A stretch of 35,183 bases of DNA from Rhizobiales bacterium Ga0077530. GTDB taxonomy: Bacteria; Pseudomonadota; Alphaproteobacteria; Rhizobiales; Hyphomicrobiaceae. A program made the position numbers and the translations under genes. The notes beneath the pieces were generated by a model, which searched no databases, was not told the DNA's origin, and worked only from the letters and a program-made list of their open reading frames with translations. Positions 14,277-21,068 of this stretch are shown here, piece after piece (position 1 is the stretch's first letter; each line of letters begins with the position of its first letter). The stretch covers positions 1-35,183 of the forward strand of contig LNEA01000002.1 of assembly GCA_001464855.1 (NCBI GenBank). Direction: 5' to 3'.

Positions 14277-14306
14277 ATGTGTGACCGTTCTAGCCATTGG
14301 GTATGA
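14277..14306 (+). CDS. predicted leaderless nine-codon leader peptide
   Basis: ATG 14277 opens MCDRSSHWV and stops at TGA 14304-14306. The stop overlaps the ATG at 14303 of the following gene as ATGA. With +1 on the A of the first ATG, ribosomes would start without a leader and re-initiate at the overlap. No other ribosome site exists for the second gene. Confidence 0.4.
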   Translation: MCDRSSHWV

Positions 14307-14635
14307 ACTATATCCTAGCCAAGCAGCTTAAGGATGCGGGGTTTCCGCAAGAGCACAACCCTATGGCTGGGCCTGTCGCTTATGAAAGCTCCGATTTCAA
14401 TGGAAGCAAAGAATGGGCTTCTGCACCCACTCTCGAAGAGCTCATAGAGGCGTGCGGCGCTCGTTTCCGGAAGCTGTACTGCAAAAGCACTCAACGCTGG
14501 GACGCTTACGCTCGTCCTGAACCACTCATGGATGCTGCAGGCAATGCGTATCCGATGGTTCGCGGTAGTGCCCCATCCCCCACCGAAGCCGTCGCCCGCC
14601 TTTGGCTCTCGCTGAATAAGTCAGTCGAGAGCTAG
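14303..14635 (+). CDS. phage small protein with LKDAGFPQ and ELIEACG motifs
   Basis: A 110-aa protein starting MNYILAKQLKDAGFPQEH. The blocks LKDAGFPQ, APTLEELIEACGARF, and the terminal SPTEAVARLWLSLN form a pattern I have seen in hypothetical phage proteins, including from candidate-phylum metagenomes, but no function is known to me. I chose ATG 14303 because it overlaps the stop of the leader frame. The TTG at 14297 is an alternative. Confidence 0.6.
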   Translation: MNYILAKQLKDAGFPQEHNPMAGPVAYESSDFNGSKEWASAPTLEELIEACGARFRKLYCKSTQRWDAYARPEPLMDAAGNAYPMVRGSAPSPTEAVARLWLSLNKSVES

Positions 14636-14652
14636 AGAGCAGGAGACTGCGA

Positions 14653-14760
14653 ATGGTCTACATATCTGCACGCACCCTCTCCTTGGGTCAGATCCAAGAC
14701 CTCGTCGGCAGCGCAGTTCGCGCTTTCGGTGATCCTGTCATCGTCGTCACGATCGGATAG
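14653..14760 (+). CDS. 35-aa small protein
   Basis: ATG 14653 has an AGGAG ribosome site at the right distance and encodes MVYISARTLSLGQIQDLVGS and 15 further residues ending VIVVTIG. The next gene has the same arrangement (AGGAG, 11 bp after this stop), so the three form a compact operon 14303-14999. Function unknown. Confidence 0.5.
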   Translation: MVYISARTLSLGQIQDLVGSAVRAFGDPVIVVTIG

Positions 14761-14771
14761 GAGCCACACCA

Positions 14772-14999
14772 ATGAAAAGCGGTGAACTGGTCTTCGCGAT
14801 GTCTGGTTGGACGATCTGCAAAGACGGCGAGAAGTTCTTCATCTGCAAGACGTGGACCGGCAAGCAGGATTGGTCACGGCCATACAAGACCCTGACCAGT
14901 GCCTGCAACGCCATCGCTCGCCATCTCGAGAGAGAGTGGACAGAGCGCGCGGCGCGGCAAACGGCTTTCCACGGCCGCTACAAGAAGAAGGCGGCGTGA
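14772..14999 (+). CDS. 75-aa small basic protein
   Basis: Starts MKSGELVFAMSGWTICKDG with AGGAG upstream. A short beta-hairpin (WTICKDGEKFFICKTW) is followed by the helix TSACNAIARHLEREWTERAA and a basic KKK end. Probably a nucleic-acid-associated accessory protein, by inference only. A terminator follows within 8 bp. Confidence 0.6.
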   Translation: MKSGELVFAMSGWTICKDGEKFFICKTWTGKQDWSRPYKTLTSACNAIARHLEREWTERAARQTAFHGRYKKKAA

Positions 15000-15006
15000 A
15001 ATTGCT

Positions 15007-15037
15007 ACAGGCCTCCCTCACCGGAGGCCTGTCCTTT
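15007..15037 (+). terminator. intrinsic terminator
   Basis: ACAGGCCTCC (15007-15016) pairs perfectly with GGAGGCCTGT (15023-15032), followed by CCTTTTG. Confidence 0.85.
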
Positions 15038-15041
15038 TGCG

Positions 15042-15050
15042 AGGTACAAT
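15042..15050 (+). promoter_or_regulatory. -10-like promoter AGGTACAAT
   Basis: TACAAT lies 12 bp after a terminator stem. Expected +1 is 15057, giving a 24-nt leader with AGGAG before ATG 15081. Confidence 0.4.
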
Positions 15051-15080
15051 TACGAGCGGTCCATAGCACAGGAGACCGCA

Positions 15081-15797
15081 ATGCCACTTGTCCTACACGC
15101 GGGAGCAGACCCCGTAAGCTACGATGACCTGAGAGCAGTCGTGATGCCTGAAGCCACGAGTACGCACGTACCAGTGGCTCATCATGAGATCGTGGAGCTG
15201 ATGCGCTACACGCTCGGCTTCCATGGCCATGAGATCGCAGACGAGGTTCACGCCATCACACCAGATGGTGCGCGCTACTTCGGCCTCATGACCTTGCGAT
15301 CACCGTACGGCGAATATGCTGATACGCTAGGGTTGCGAAACTCCCATGATAAGTCACTACCGATCGGCATTGCCTTTGGCAGTCGTGTGTTCGTTTGTGA
15401 CAACACCGCCTTCATCGGCGATCACGTCATCAAGCGAAAGCACACCGTGAGAGCCAAGCGAGAACTGCCCGGTCTCTTGAGTGAGATCGTGCAGCCTCTC
15501 CAGGCGGAACGACTGGCCCAAAACCAGAAGCTCCTCACCTACCAGAAGACGCCGCTCACCGATGCGCAAGCAGACCATGTCATCATGGATCTGTATCGCA
15601 ACGACGTGATCGGGGTGCAGGCTATCGCGCATGTCCTCAAGGCGTTCGACGAGCCACCACATGACTGGGGAGGCAGGACGGCTTGGCGGCTCTTTAACTC
15701 GGCTACGTTTGCACTCGCAGGCAAGGCCGCTGAGAAGCCGACGCTGACCAAGGCGCTGCACCAGATCATCGATGGTGTATGCGAGGAGGTGCACTGA
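15081..15797 (+). CDS. DUF932 phage/plasmid-like protein
   Basis: A 238-aa protein starting MPLVLHAGADPVSYDDL. The central block IGIAFGSRVFVCDNTAFIGD followed by IKRKHT is the recognisable core of the DUF932 family found in phages and plasmids, often near replication or recombination genes. The preceding GFHGHEIADEVHAITPDGARYFGL also fits. The molecular role is unknown. The gene sits alone between two terminators with its own -10 box. Confidence 0.75.
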   Translation: MPLVLHAGADPVSYDDLRAVVMPEATSTHVPVAHHEIVELMRYTLGFHGHEIADEVHAITPDGARYFGLMTLRSPYGEYADTLGLRNSHDKSLPIGIAFGSRVFVCDNTAFIGDHVIKRKHTVRAKRELPGLLSEIVQPLQAERLAQNQKLLTYQKTPLTDAQADHVIMDLYRNDVIGVQAIAHVLKAFDEPPHDWGGRTAWRLFNSATFALAGKAAEKPTLTKALHQIIDGVCEEVH

Positions 15798-15811
15798 GCA
15801 CTTCACTATCA

Positions 15812-15838
15812 ACAGGCTCCCACCGGGGCCTGTCTTTT
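15812..15838 (+). terminator. intrinsic terminator
   Basis: ACAGGCTCC (15812-15820) pairs with GGGGCCTGT (15825-15833, one G-T pair) around the loop CACC, followed by five Ts. Confidence 0.85.
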
Positions 15839-15842
15839 TGCT

Positions 15843-15851
15843 TGATATAAT
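15843..15851 (+). promoter_or_regulatory. extended -10 promoter TGATATAAT
   Basis: Perfect TGnTATAAT directly after a terminator. Expected +1 is 15858. No credible ORF follows for over 600 bp, so the transcript may be non-coding. Confidence 0.45.
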
Positions 15852-16526
15852 TCATGAGGCGCAGGTGAGCACACCTGGCAGTCATCGGAGACCCTGCAGA
15901 GGGCTGGGCGATGTCTGTGCGAGGCTGCTGTACCATCACAGCGCCTCCCGTTCCATTCTTCGGGTCACCACGTTTCGACAATGCAATTATCTTATAAACG
16001 CGTTGCGTGAGCTGCCGGATAGCTAAAAGCTGGCAGCGGCAAAAGTCAATTCAATCGACCTAATTTTCTTATCGAGATCAAAAGGCACAATAAAGTCGAG
16101 TTATACTGGCCTATTGCATACTTCGCATTGTTGACCAGAACCAAGCACTGTGTCTTGGAGTTAAATTTAGACGCGGATGTAGGATGTCCTTCTCAGCTCC
16201 CTCTTGACACGACACACCGAACGACCAGATCATCCCTACATGGCGTGAGTAATGATGAGCCATGGGGCCAGTTGGTTCGAGATTCCGCAACTGAGCGATG
16301 ATCCAAGCGTTCTACCCTAAGTGAACAGCGCACATACTTATAATGTGTGCGCCGGGAGAGCCACAGAACGACCTAAGGGCCGTTAGACATCCATATTTGT
16401 CTGAAAAAACTAGTCCTACTCGGACAACGGCGGAGCTGTGCCTGGATCGCAGATCCTGCAAGCCAAATAACTAACTCGTTTCAATGAATTAGAGGGTAGA
16501 TCAGCGCGCGAGATCGGAGGTAACAA
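15852..16526 (+). other. gene-free stretch after a strong -10 box, possible non-coding RNA
   Basis: About 670 bp without a convincing reading frame. It contains a hairpin GCGCACAT-acttata-ATGTGTGC near 16327-16349 (one G-T pair) whose loop and right arm include TATAAT. It also holds an AGACA/TGTCT stem followed by six As (about 16386-16408). A TTGACA at 16204 lacks a good -10 at 17 bp. I see no tRNA. Confidence 0.3.
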
Positions 16527-16793
16527 ATGTACTTAGCTTTGCTGATAATTATCGCTTGTGCGATCTGGGGATGGGTAACTTGGCTTGGGAGAGTCTCTTT
16601 TAAAACTCTTCAGGTCTTGGCTGCCCTGGCCGCAATCTATGTAGGGTTCATCCATTACAAAAATTCCATCAGGCCAGCTGAGCCGAAGGCGCCTCAGATT
16701 GAAATATCAATTGGAGACAATGCCTTAGCTCACCTGCTTCTGAATATTTGTCCTGCGAAAGCAAGCCTGCCAAAGCGGTCAAGAGTCGCTTGA
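16527..16793 (+). CDS. small membrane protein
   Basis: An 88-aa protein with a canonical GGAGGT ribosome site. Two hydrophobic helices (residues 1-20, MYLALLIIIACAIWGWVTWL; and about 27-43, TLQVLAALAAIYVGFIHY) precede a soluble tail of about 45 residues. Being small with two helices it could be a holin, but the long tail and host-type ribosome site make that no more than a guess. Confidence 0.5.
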   Translation: MYLALLIIIACAIWGWVTWLGRVSFKTLQVLAALAAIYVGFIHYKNSIRPAEPKAPQIEISIGDNALAHLLLNICPAKASLPKRSRVA

Positions 16794-16801
16794 TGTATAA
16801 T
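16793..16801 (+). promoter_or_regulatory. -10 promoter TATAAT for the RusA gene
   Basis: TATAAT at 16796-16801; the preceding ATG is offset by one from TGn. Expected +1 is 16808, one base before ATG 16809. Confidence 0.45.
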
Positions 16802-16808
16802 TGACTGA

Positions 16809-17255
16809 ATGAAGGATACAGAGGCGTGCCCTGGCCGAATAGTTCGCAGTGTCCCAATTCATAGCCAGCATCACGCATCGCACGGTTTGGCGTCATGTCG
16901 TACTGCGAAGATTGTTCTCAGTGGCGAACCGCGCAGCACGAACCACATCTACAGGAACACGTGTCGCAATGGGTACTCCACTACCTATCTGACCGCAGAA
17001 GGCAAGGCCCTGAAGGAGCAGTATCAGTGGGAGGCGAAGAGCCAGTGGAAGGGGCCGCCGCTTGAAGGGGATGTGGCGCTCACGATGACCTTCTATTTCA
17101 AAACGAGGCGCAAGCGCGATCTCGACAATCAGAACAAGCTGGTGCTGGATGCCTTGTCGGGCATTGCATATGACGACGATGCGCAAATCGCTGAGCTTCG
17201 CCTCATTCGAGCGTACGACGCGCAACGCCCGCGCATAGAAATCAGGGCAGCTTAG
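16809..17255 (+). CDS. RusA-type Holliday junction resolvase
   Basis: A 148-aa protein. From about residue 35 the fold follows RusA (PF05866): IVLSGEPRSTNHIYRN, a central strand VALTMTFYFKTRRKRD, then the catalytic RDLDNQNKLVLDALSG with its conserved aspartates, then YDDDAQIAEL. RusA dimers resolve four-way junctions made during recombination and replication. The first 35 residues are extra compared with the family, but the -10 box one helical turn upstream supports ATG 16809 as a leaderless start; an internal TTG at about 16884 would give the usual N-terminus. Its end overlaps the convergent membrane gene by 14 bp. Confidence 0.8.
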   Translation: MKDTEACPGRIVRSVPIHSQHHASHGLASCRTAKIVLSGEPRSTNHIYRNTCRNGYSTTYLTAEGKALKEQYQWEAKSQWKGPPLEGDVALTMTFYFKTRRKRDLDNQNKLVLDALSGIAYDDDAQIAELRLIRAYDAQRPRIEIRAA

Positions 17256-18093
17256 GAACTATCGCTGGCCGGAAGTGGTCGCCAATTGAGGACGTTGGCA
17301 TCTGCCAATCTGGGTAACGGACGTATTCTACAGCTTCGACGTCTTTTGTTGGTATCTCAATGAATTGGGATGGTTGAACAAGAATCACCCGCTCAGCGGT
17401 GTAAATAAAAAGGTTCCCAGTAATTGACGGCTTTCCAGTTCGTTGGATGGTGACCTCGATTCCGCCTCCGTGGCGAATCATACGAAGGAATTGATCGAAT
17501 ACGCCTGGCACAAAGAGAGCAGAAGAAAGCCAGAGGGTCAGAGCAAGATAAGAGATGCTGATAATTCGATTGGCATATTGAGCGTAAGCTGAAATCGCTG
17601 CGGGCACTCCGACCACGAAAAATATCAATATAACTGTCGCCGTCGGATGATCGTGAACTCTCAGCTCAATCTGAAGAAAGCTTGGCACACCAATATTAAT
17701 TGTTCGAGCTACGAAGGTCGGAAAGTAGCTCACTACAATGATCAACGAAATGAACAGTGTGAGTACTACAGCTCGCACCCATCCGCGAACTTCAGGAAAC
17801 GGAGCAACCCAATTGAAGAAACGAAATGTCGCGTATATTATTAATGCGACCACGCTAGCCAACGTGAAAATACAAAATGACATGATTGCGACTGTCAGTG
17901 TTAGAAATGGCACGCCCTCAACGGGAATACGAGCCCCGTTTCGGAAAGCGTAAAAATAAGTTGCATACGTACTTATGAATGCCATAAACGCGGAGCCAGT
18001 CACGATTGACGCACTAATAGAAATGAGAATTTTGATGACGAAGGGGGCGTCTGCCCACCACCGAACTAGCCGTGAAATCAGGCTCTGAACCAC
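17242..18093 (-). CDS. polytopic membrane protein cargo
   Basis: A 283-aa protein. GTG 18093 has GGAGG 5-6 nt upstream and is preferred over the in-frame TTG at 18105. About five hydrophobic helices (beginning FVIKILISISASIVTGSAF) occupy residues 20-205. A soluble C-terminal domain of about 75 residues (IEVTIQRTGKPSITGNLFIY, AERVILVQPSQFIEIP, KDVEAVEYVRY) looks like a small beta-barrel. It points against the phage genes and diverges from the HExxH gene. No family recognised; superinfection exclusion or defence is possible by position only. Confidence 0.6.
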   Translation of the reverse strand: MVQSLISRLVRWWADAPFVIKILISISASIVTGSAFMAFISTYATYFYAFRNGARIPVEGVPFLTLTVAIMSFCIFTLASVVALIIYATFRFFNWVAPFPEVRGWVRAVVLTLFISLIIVVSYFPTFVARTINIGVPSFLQIELRVHDHPTATVILIFFVVGVPAAISAYAQYANRIISISYLALTLWLSSALFVPGVFDQFLRMIRHGGGIEVTIQRTGKPSITGNLFIYTAERVILVQPSQFIEIPTKDVEAVEYVRYPDWQMPTSSIGDHFRPAIVPKLP

Positions 18094-18106
18094 CGCCCCC
18101 TCCAAG

Positions 18107-18115
18107 TGCTATAAT
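18107..18115 (+). promoter_or_regulatory. extended -10 promoter TGCTATAAT
   Basis: Perfect TGnTATAAT. The hexamer is 18110-18115 and +1 is expected at 18122, the A of the ATG. It predicts a leaderless mRNA. Confidence 0.6.
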
Positions 18116-18121
18116 TTATTT

Positions 18122-18526
18122 ATGAAAGTGATTGTCAGTGTTCCACCCAACTATCTTGAAATCAAGCAGCACCTTCAACCTTCTGCCTCAGCAGTATTTT
18201 GCTATGGCGACACCATCTTCAGTCCGAGTGCCGAAGAGATCCCCGCCGACATCGAGTACCACGAGAGCATCCACCAAACACAGCAGGGCGATAATCCGGA
18301 GATGTGGTGGAAGCGCTACCTGATCGATCCGCAGTTCAGGTTCGATCAGGAGCTTGAAGCATACGCGCACCAATACCTATTCGTGAAAGGTGCACTCGAC
18401 GACAAGGCTGCGAAGGAGGCGCTGCAGGAGATGGCAGAGAACCTAGCCAGCCCGCAGTACGCACTGCGCATCACTGTCCACGGAGCCGCTACTGAGATCC
18501 GCTTGCGCGCGAAGGCCATGGTATAA
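18122..18526 (+). CDS. HExxH putative metallopeptidase-like phage protein
   Basis: A 134-aa protein starting MKVIVSVPPNYLEIKQHL. The motif YHESIHQTQQ contains HExxH (zinc-binding plus catalytic Glu), and about 30 residues later RFDQELEAYAHQY offers a third Glu ligand, the arrangement of gluzincin peptidases. The whole chain is only 134 residues, so it may be a minimal or inactive domain. It lies just before the terminase genes, where prohead-protease or DNA-packaging accessory genes often lie; the substrate is unknown. No Shine-Dalgarno; leaderless start predicted. Confidence 0.65.
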   Translation: MKVIVSVPPNYLEIKQHLQPSASAVFCYGDTIFSPSAEEIPADIEYHESIHQTQQGDNPEMWWKRYLIDPQFRFDQELEAYAHQYLFVKGALDDKAAKEALQEMAENLASPQYALRITVHGAATEIRLRAKAMV

Positions 18527-18527
18527 T
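18519..18527 (+). promoter_or_regulatory. extended -10 promoter TGGTATAAT
   Basis: Perfect TGnTATAAT overlapping the stop codon of the HExxH gene. Expected +1 is 18534, 20 nt before ATG 18554. Confidence 0.5.
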
Positions 18528-18553
18528 TCGAGTGTCAAGCTTGCTCGGGAAAT

Positions 18554-18817
18554 ATGGCATCACCCACTATCGGCACAGGCAAAGGCGGTAAGAGCTTCCA
18601 AGACAGGCAGCTTGCGGCCGACGTCCGAAACCAGGCGCTTAAAGACATTCATGCCGTTCTCAAAGGCGACGCATCCGCGGAAAACTACAGCGAATTCAAG
18701 AAAGCGATGTTGCTCAAGCTCGCTTCGACGCTCCTGCCCCGTCTCAACGAAGTAACGGGTGAAGACGGCGGCCCCGTTGAGATCAAAGGCGTCGAGATCA
18801 CCATCCGCAAGAAATGA
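18554..18817 (+). CDS. probable small terminase subunit-like protein
   Basis: An 87-aa protein directly before, and overlapping by 4 bp (ATGA), the large terminase gene. It has a basic glycine-rich start (TIGTGKGGKSFQDRQLAADV), a helical body, and an end LPRLNEVTGEDGGPVEIKGV. Position, size and the TGEDGGP end fit a short terminase small subunit, but no HTH is obvious, so the assignment is by position. Confidence 0.5.
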   Translation: MASPTIGTGKGGKSFQDRQLAADVRNQALKDIHAVLKGDASAENYSEFKKAMLLKLASTLLPRLNEVTGEDGGPVEIKGVEITIRKK

Positions 18818-20142
18818 CCGACGTCAAAGTGAACTTCGAGATCCACGAGTCCCATATCCCGCTCTTTGAGCGCAAGGGCTGGCGCTACGCCTTCCTGATG
18901 GGAGGCCGCGGCAACGGCCGCTCCGGCACCGCATCGCGCTACGTAGTCTCTCAAGTCATGGGAAAGGAGTACACGCGCGGCGCTATCTTGCGTGCGGTCA
19001 AGGAGGACATCCGCACATCGTGCTGGCAAGAGCTCATTGACCGAGTGGAAGAGGAGGAAATCCGGGCCGCCTTCGACATCACTGAGAACAACATGCGCAT
19101 GGGCTATGGGGTCAACAGCATCCAAGCTCATGGCTACAAAGCTGGGTCAGGAAGTCAGACAGCAAAACTGAAATCCTTGGCTGGGTACAACCTTCTTTGG
19201 AACGAGGAGGCGGAGGAGATCGGTGAGAGCGAATTTATGAAGCTCGACGACTCTCTGCGAACTACCAAGGGAAGCATTCGCATAATCTTCACGCTCAACA
19301 CGCCGCCAAAGAACCACTGGATCATCAAGCGCTTCTTCGATCTTCAACCCGCTCCGCAGGCGCCTGGCTTCTTCATTCCACGGCTCAAGCGTGAGGCGAA
19401 AGATGCGCTCTACATTCCAGGCACGTGGCGTGACAACGCGCCGAACATCGATCCCAATACGGCAACACGCTATCAAGCGTACAAGCAAACGAACCCGTCC
19501 TACTACTGGCAGATGATCGAGGGGCTAAGCCCCGAGGTTGTGCTTGGTCGTATCTATAAAAATTGGAAGATCATCGACAGCGTCCCGCACGAGGCGCGTC
19601 TGCTTGGCTACGGCCTTGACTTCGGTTTTGACCCAGATCCAGCTGCGATCGTCGCAATCTATTGGTACAACGGCGGCTACATCCTCGACGAGAAGCTCTA
19701 TCAAACTGAGCTGCTGAACCAGCACCTCGCGGCGACCTTCAAGGGCTTACCAAAAGCGCCGGTAATCGCTGATAGCGCAGAACCTAAGAGCATCGCTGAG
19801 CTTCAGACTCACCAGATACCTGTCATTCCATGCGAGAAGGGTGCCGACAGCGTCGACTTCGGTATCAAGCAAGTGCAGGGCCTACCAATCAGCTACACGC
19901 GCACCTCGACCAACATTCATGCGGAGGTCGAAGGCTATGCTTGGAAGATCACCAAGGACGGCGAGAACGTCGGCATAGAAGATCCGAAGTGCCCGAACCA
20001 CCTGATGTCAGCCGCACGCTACGGCCTGTCTATGCTCGCGGGCAGTGGTGCGATGTCGATATTCGATCCGGCGCGCAAGGACCGCGAACGCATCCAGGTG
20101 TCCGTTACGCGGCAGAAGCAGACGCAGAACCAGGCGCGCTGA
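18814..20142 (+). CDS. terL: phage terminase large subunit
   Basis: A 442-aa protein. The ATPase half has a deviant Walker A MGGRGNGRSGTAS (residues 29-41), with Arg 36 where most terminases have Lys, and Walker B YNLLWNEEAEE (125-135) with the catalytic Glu. The nuclease half begins near 263 with GYGLDFGFDPDPAAI (RNase H-like first Asp), then VIADSAEPKS (second Asp) and a third acidic region before MSAARYGL. This is the PBSX/Terminase_3-like layout. It cuts and pumps phage DNA into proheads through the portal. Two minus-strand cargo genes separate it from the portal gene, which in most phages is adjacent. Confidence 0.88.
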   Translation: MTDVKVNFEIHESHIPLFERKGWRYAFLMGGRGNGRSGTASRYVVSQVMGKEYTRGAILRAVKEDIRTSCWQELIDRVEEEEIRAAFDITENNMRMGYGVNSIQAHGYKAGSGSQTAKLKSLAGYNLLWNEEAEEIGESEFMKLDDSLRTTKGSIRIIFTLNTPPKNHWIIKRFFDLQPAPQAPGFFIPRLKREAKDALYIPGTWRDNAPNIDPNTATRYQAYKQTNPSYYWQMIEGLSPEVVLGRIYKNWKIIDSVPHEARLLGYGLDFGFDPDPAAIVAIYWYNGGYILDEKLYQTELLNQHLAATFKGLPKAPVIADSAEPKSIAELQTHQIPVIPCEKGADSVDFGIKQVQGLPISYTRTSTNIHAEVEGYAWKITKDGENVGIEDPKCPNHLMSAARYGLSMLAGSGAMSIFDPARKDRERIQVSVTRQKQTQNQAR

Positions 20143-20146
20143 AGAC

Positions 20147-20557
20147 CTATGGTATGGCTTTGAAAAGCAGCCATTTCAGTACGTCATAGACGATCGGATA
20201 CAGAACGCCGACAGCGAACGACACTAGCGCGATCCACGTAGCGATTCTGCCTGCTGGATCGGCCGAATTCATGGCCCATCGTACGCTCTGAAGCGGGTTG
20301 GCGTGCTCGAACGTAAACCTGGCTTCTTCATCAAGCGTCAGACCCATATCTTCGCGGTTCAAGTGATCCAACCCGATGGTATCCCGTTTATCGTCGCCGG
20401 TACCCCTCATCGCCAGAAAGTACGGACCTCTGCCATTGACCATTACGCGAGCTATCGACCCATTGCTCACATTGTTCCGCTGACTCCAATAGACGCGGGC
20501 GGTATCCTTGTACTGATCATTGGCAGCAAGCGCCCTTACCCTGAGCACGACTTCCAT
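20147..20557 (-). CDS. C-terminally membrane-anchored protein, cargo gene 2
   Basis: A 136-aa protein with GGAGG 6 nt before its ATG. A soluble beta-rich part (residues 1-105, with ARVYWSQRNNVSNGSIARVM and TIGLDHLNREDMGLTLDEEA) is followed by one membrane helix (IATWIALVSFAVGVLYPIVY). The LDHLNREDMGL block loosely resembles small double-psi barrel sensors, a speculative match. It begins 13 bp after the stop of the next minus-strand gene, forming a two-gene unit inserted between terL and the portal gene. Confidence 0.6.
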   Translation of the reverse strand: MEVVLRVRALAANDQYKDTARVYWSQRNNVSNGSIARVMVNGRGPYFLAMRGTGDDKRDTIGLDHLNREDMGLTLDEEARFTFEHANPLQSVRWAMNSADPAGRIATWIALVSFAVGVLYPIVYDVLKWLLFKAIP

Positions 20558-20569
20558 GTCCCCTCCATG

Positions 20570-21013
20570 TCATTTGTAGAGCACCGCCACCAAACCAATT
20601 AGCGTACCCACGGCTCCGGTAAGGCCGGTCAGAAGAAGACCGATCACTTTCACCCGTAACTCCCAGAACTGCCAACGCTGATTGCGTTCCTCGCGGATCG
20701 ATGCGCGCAACGCTGCCGCAGCTGCCACCGTCAGATACCGTCGTGGCGACGACGATCCTTCTTCCCACGCCGGATCATTAATTTTCGGCGTCGGAACGTA
20801 AAGCGCATTGGCTTCCTTGATCAGCTGCTTTGTTATGACGCCGTTGCGAAGCTCGTCGATCATCCAAACCAGGCTTACAATTTCGCCTTCATCAGGCGGC
20901 TTCGTCTTTTCTCTTTTCGCGACAGCGACTCGCTTATCAAACGCGGCTCGCTCCTTGCGCTCCCATCTATCTAAGCTCGCAATCTCGCGCTTGTATTTCC
21001 ACCAATCCCACAT
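20570..21013 (-). CDS. C-terminally membrane-anchored helical protein, cargo gene 1
   Basis: A 147-aa protein from ATG 21013 (AAGGT upstream; GTG 21022 is an alternative). A charged helical N-terminus (WWKYKREIASLDRWERKERA) and middle (EGEIVSLVWMIDELRNGVIT) lead to a helix pair at the end (VKVIGLLLTGLTGAVGTLIG). First gene of the minus-strand pair. Host-type ribosome sites and opposite orientation mark the pair as a moron-like insertion; anti-phage or superinfection functions are typical for such positions but are not shown. Confidence 0.6.
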   Translation of the reverse strand: MWDWWKYKREIASLDRWERKERAAFDKRVAVAKREKTKPPDEGEIVSLVWMIDELRNGVITKQLIKEANALYVPTPKINDPAWEEGSSSPRRYLTVAAAAALRASIREERNQRWQFWELRVKVIGLLLTGLTGAVGTLIGLVAVLYK

Positions 21014-21042
21014 GCTCTGCACACCTTGACAGTCAAAAAAGA

Positions 21043-21051
21043 TGCTACACT
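21043..21051 (+). promoter_or_regulatory. extended -10 promoter TGCTACACT
   Basis: TGC plus TACACT, expected +1 at 21058, giving an 11-nt leader to the portal ATG with no ribosome site. A TTGACA at 21026 is only 14 bp from the hexamer. Confidence 0.5.
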
Positions 21052-21068
21052 GATCTCACCGCCCTCAT

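Noticed and set aside
16204-16235. TTGACA as a sigma70 promoter
   Set aside because: No acceptable -10 box lies at 16-18 bp, and no gene follows at a sensible distance.
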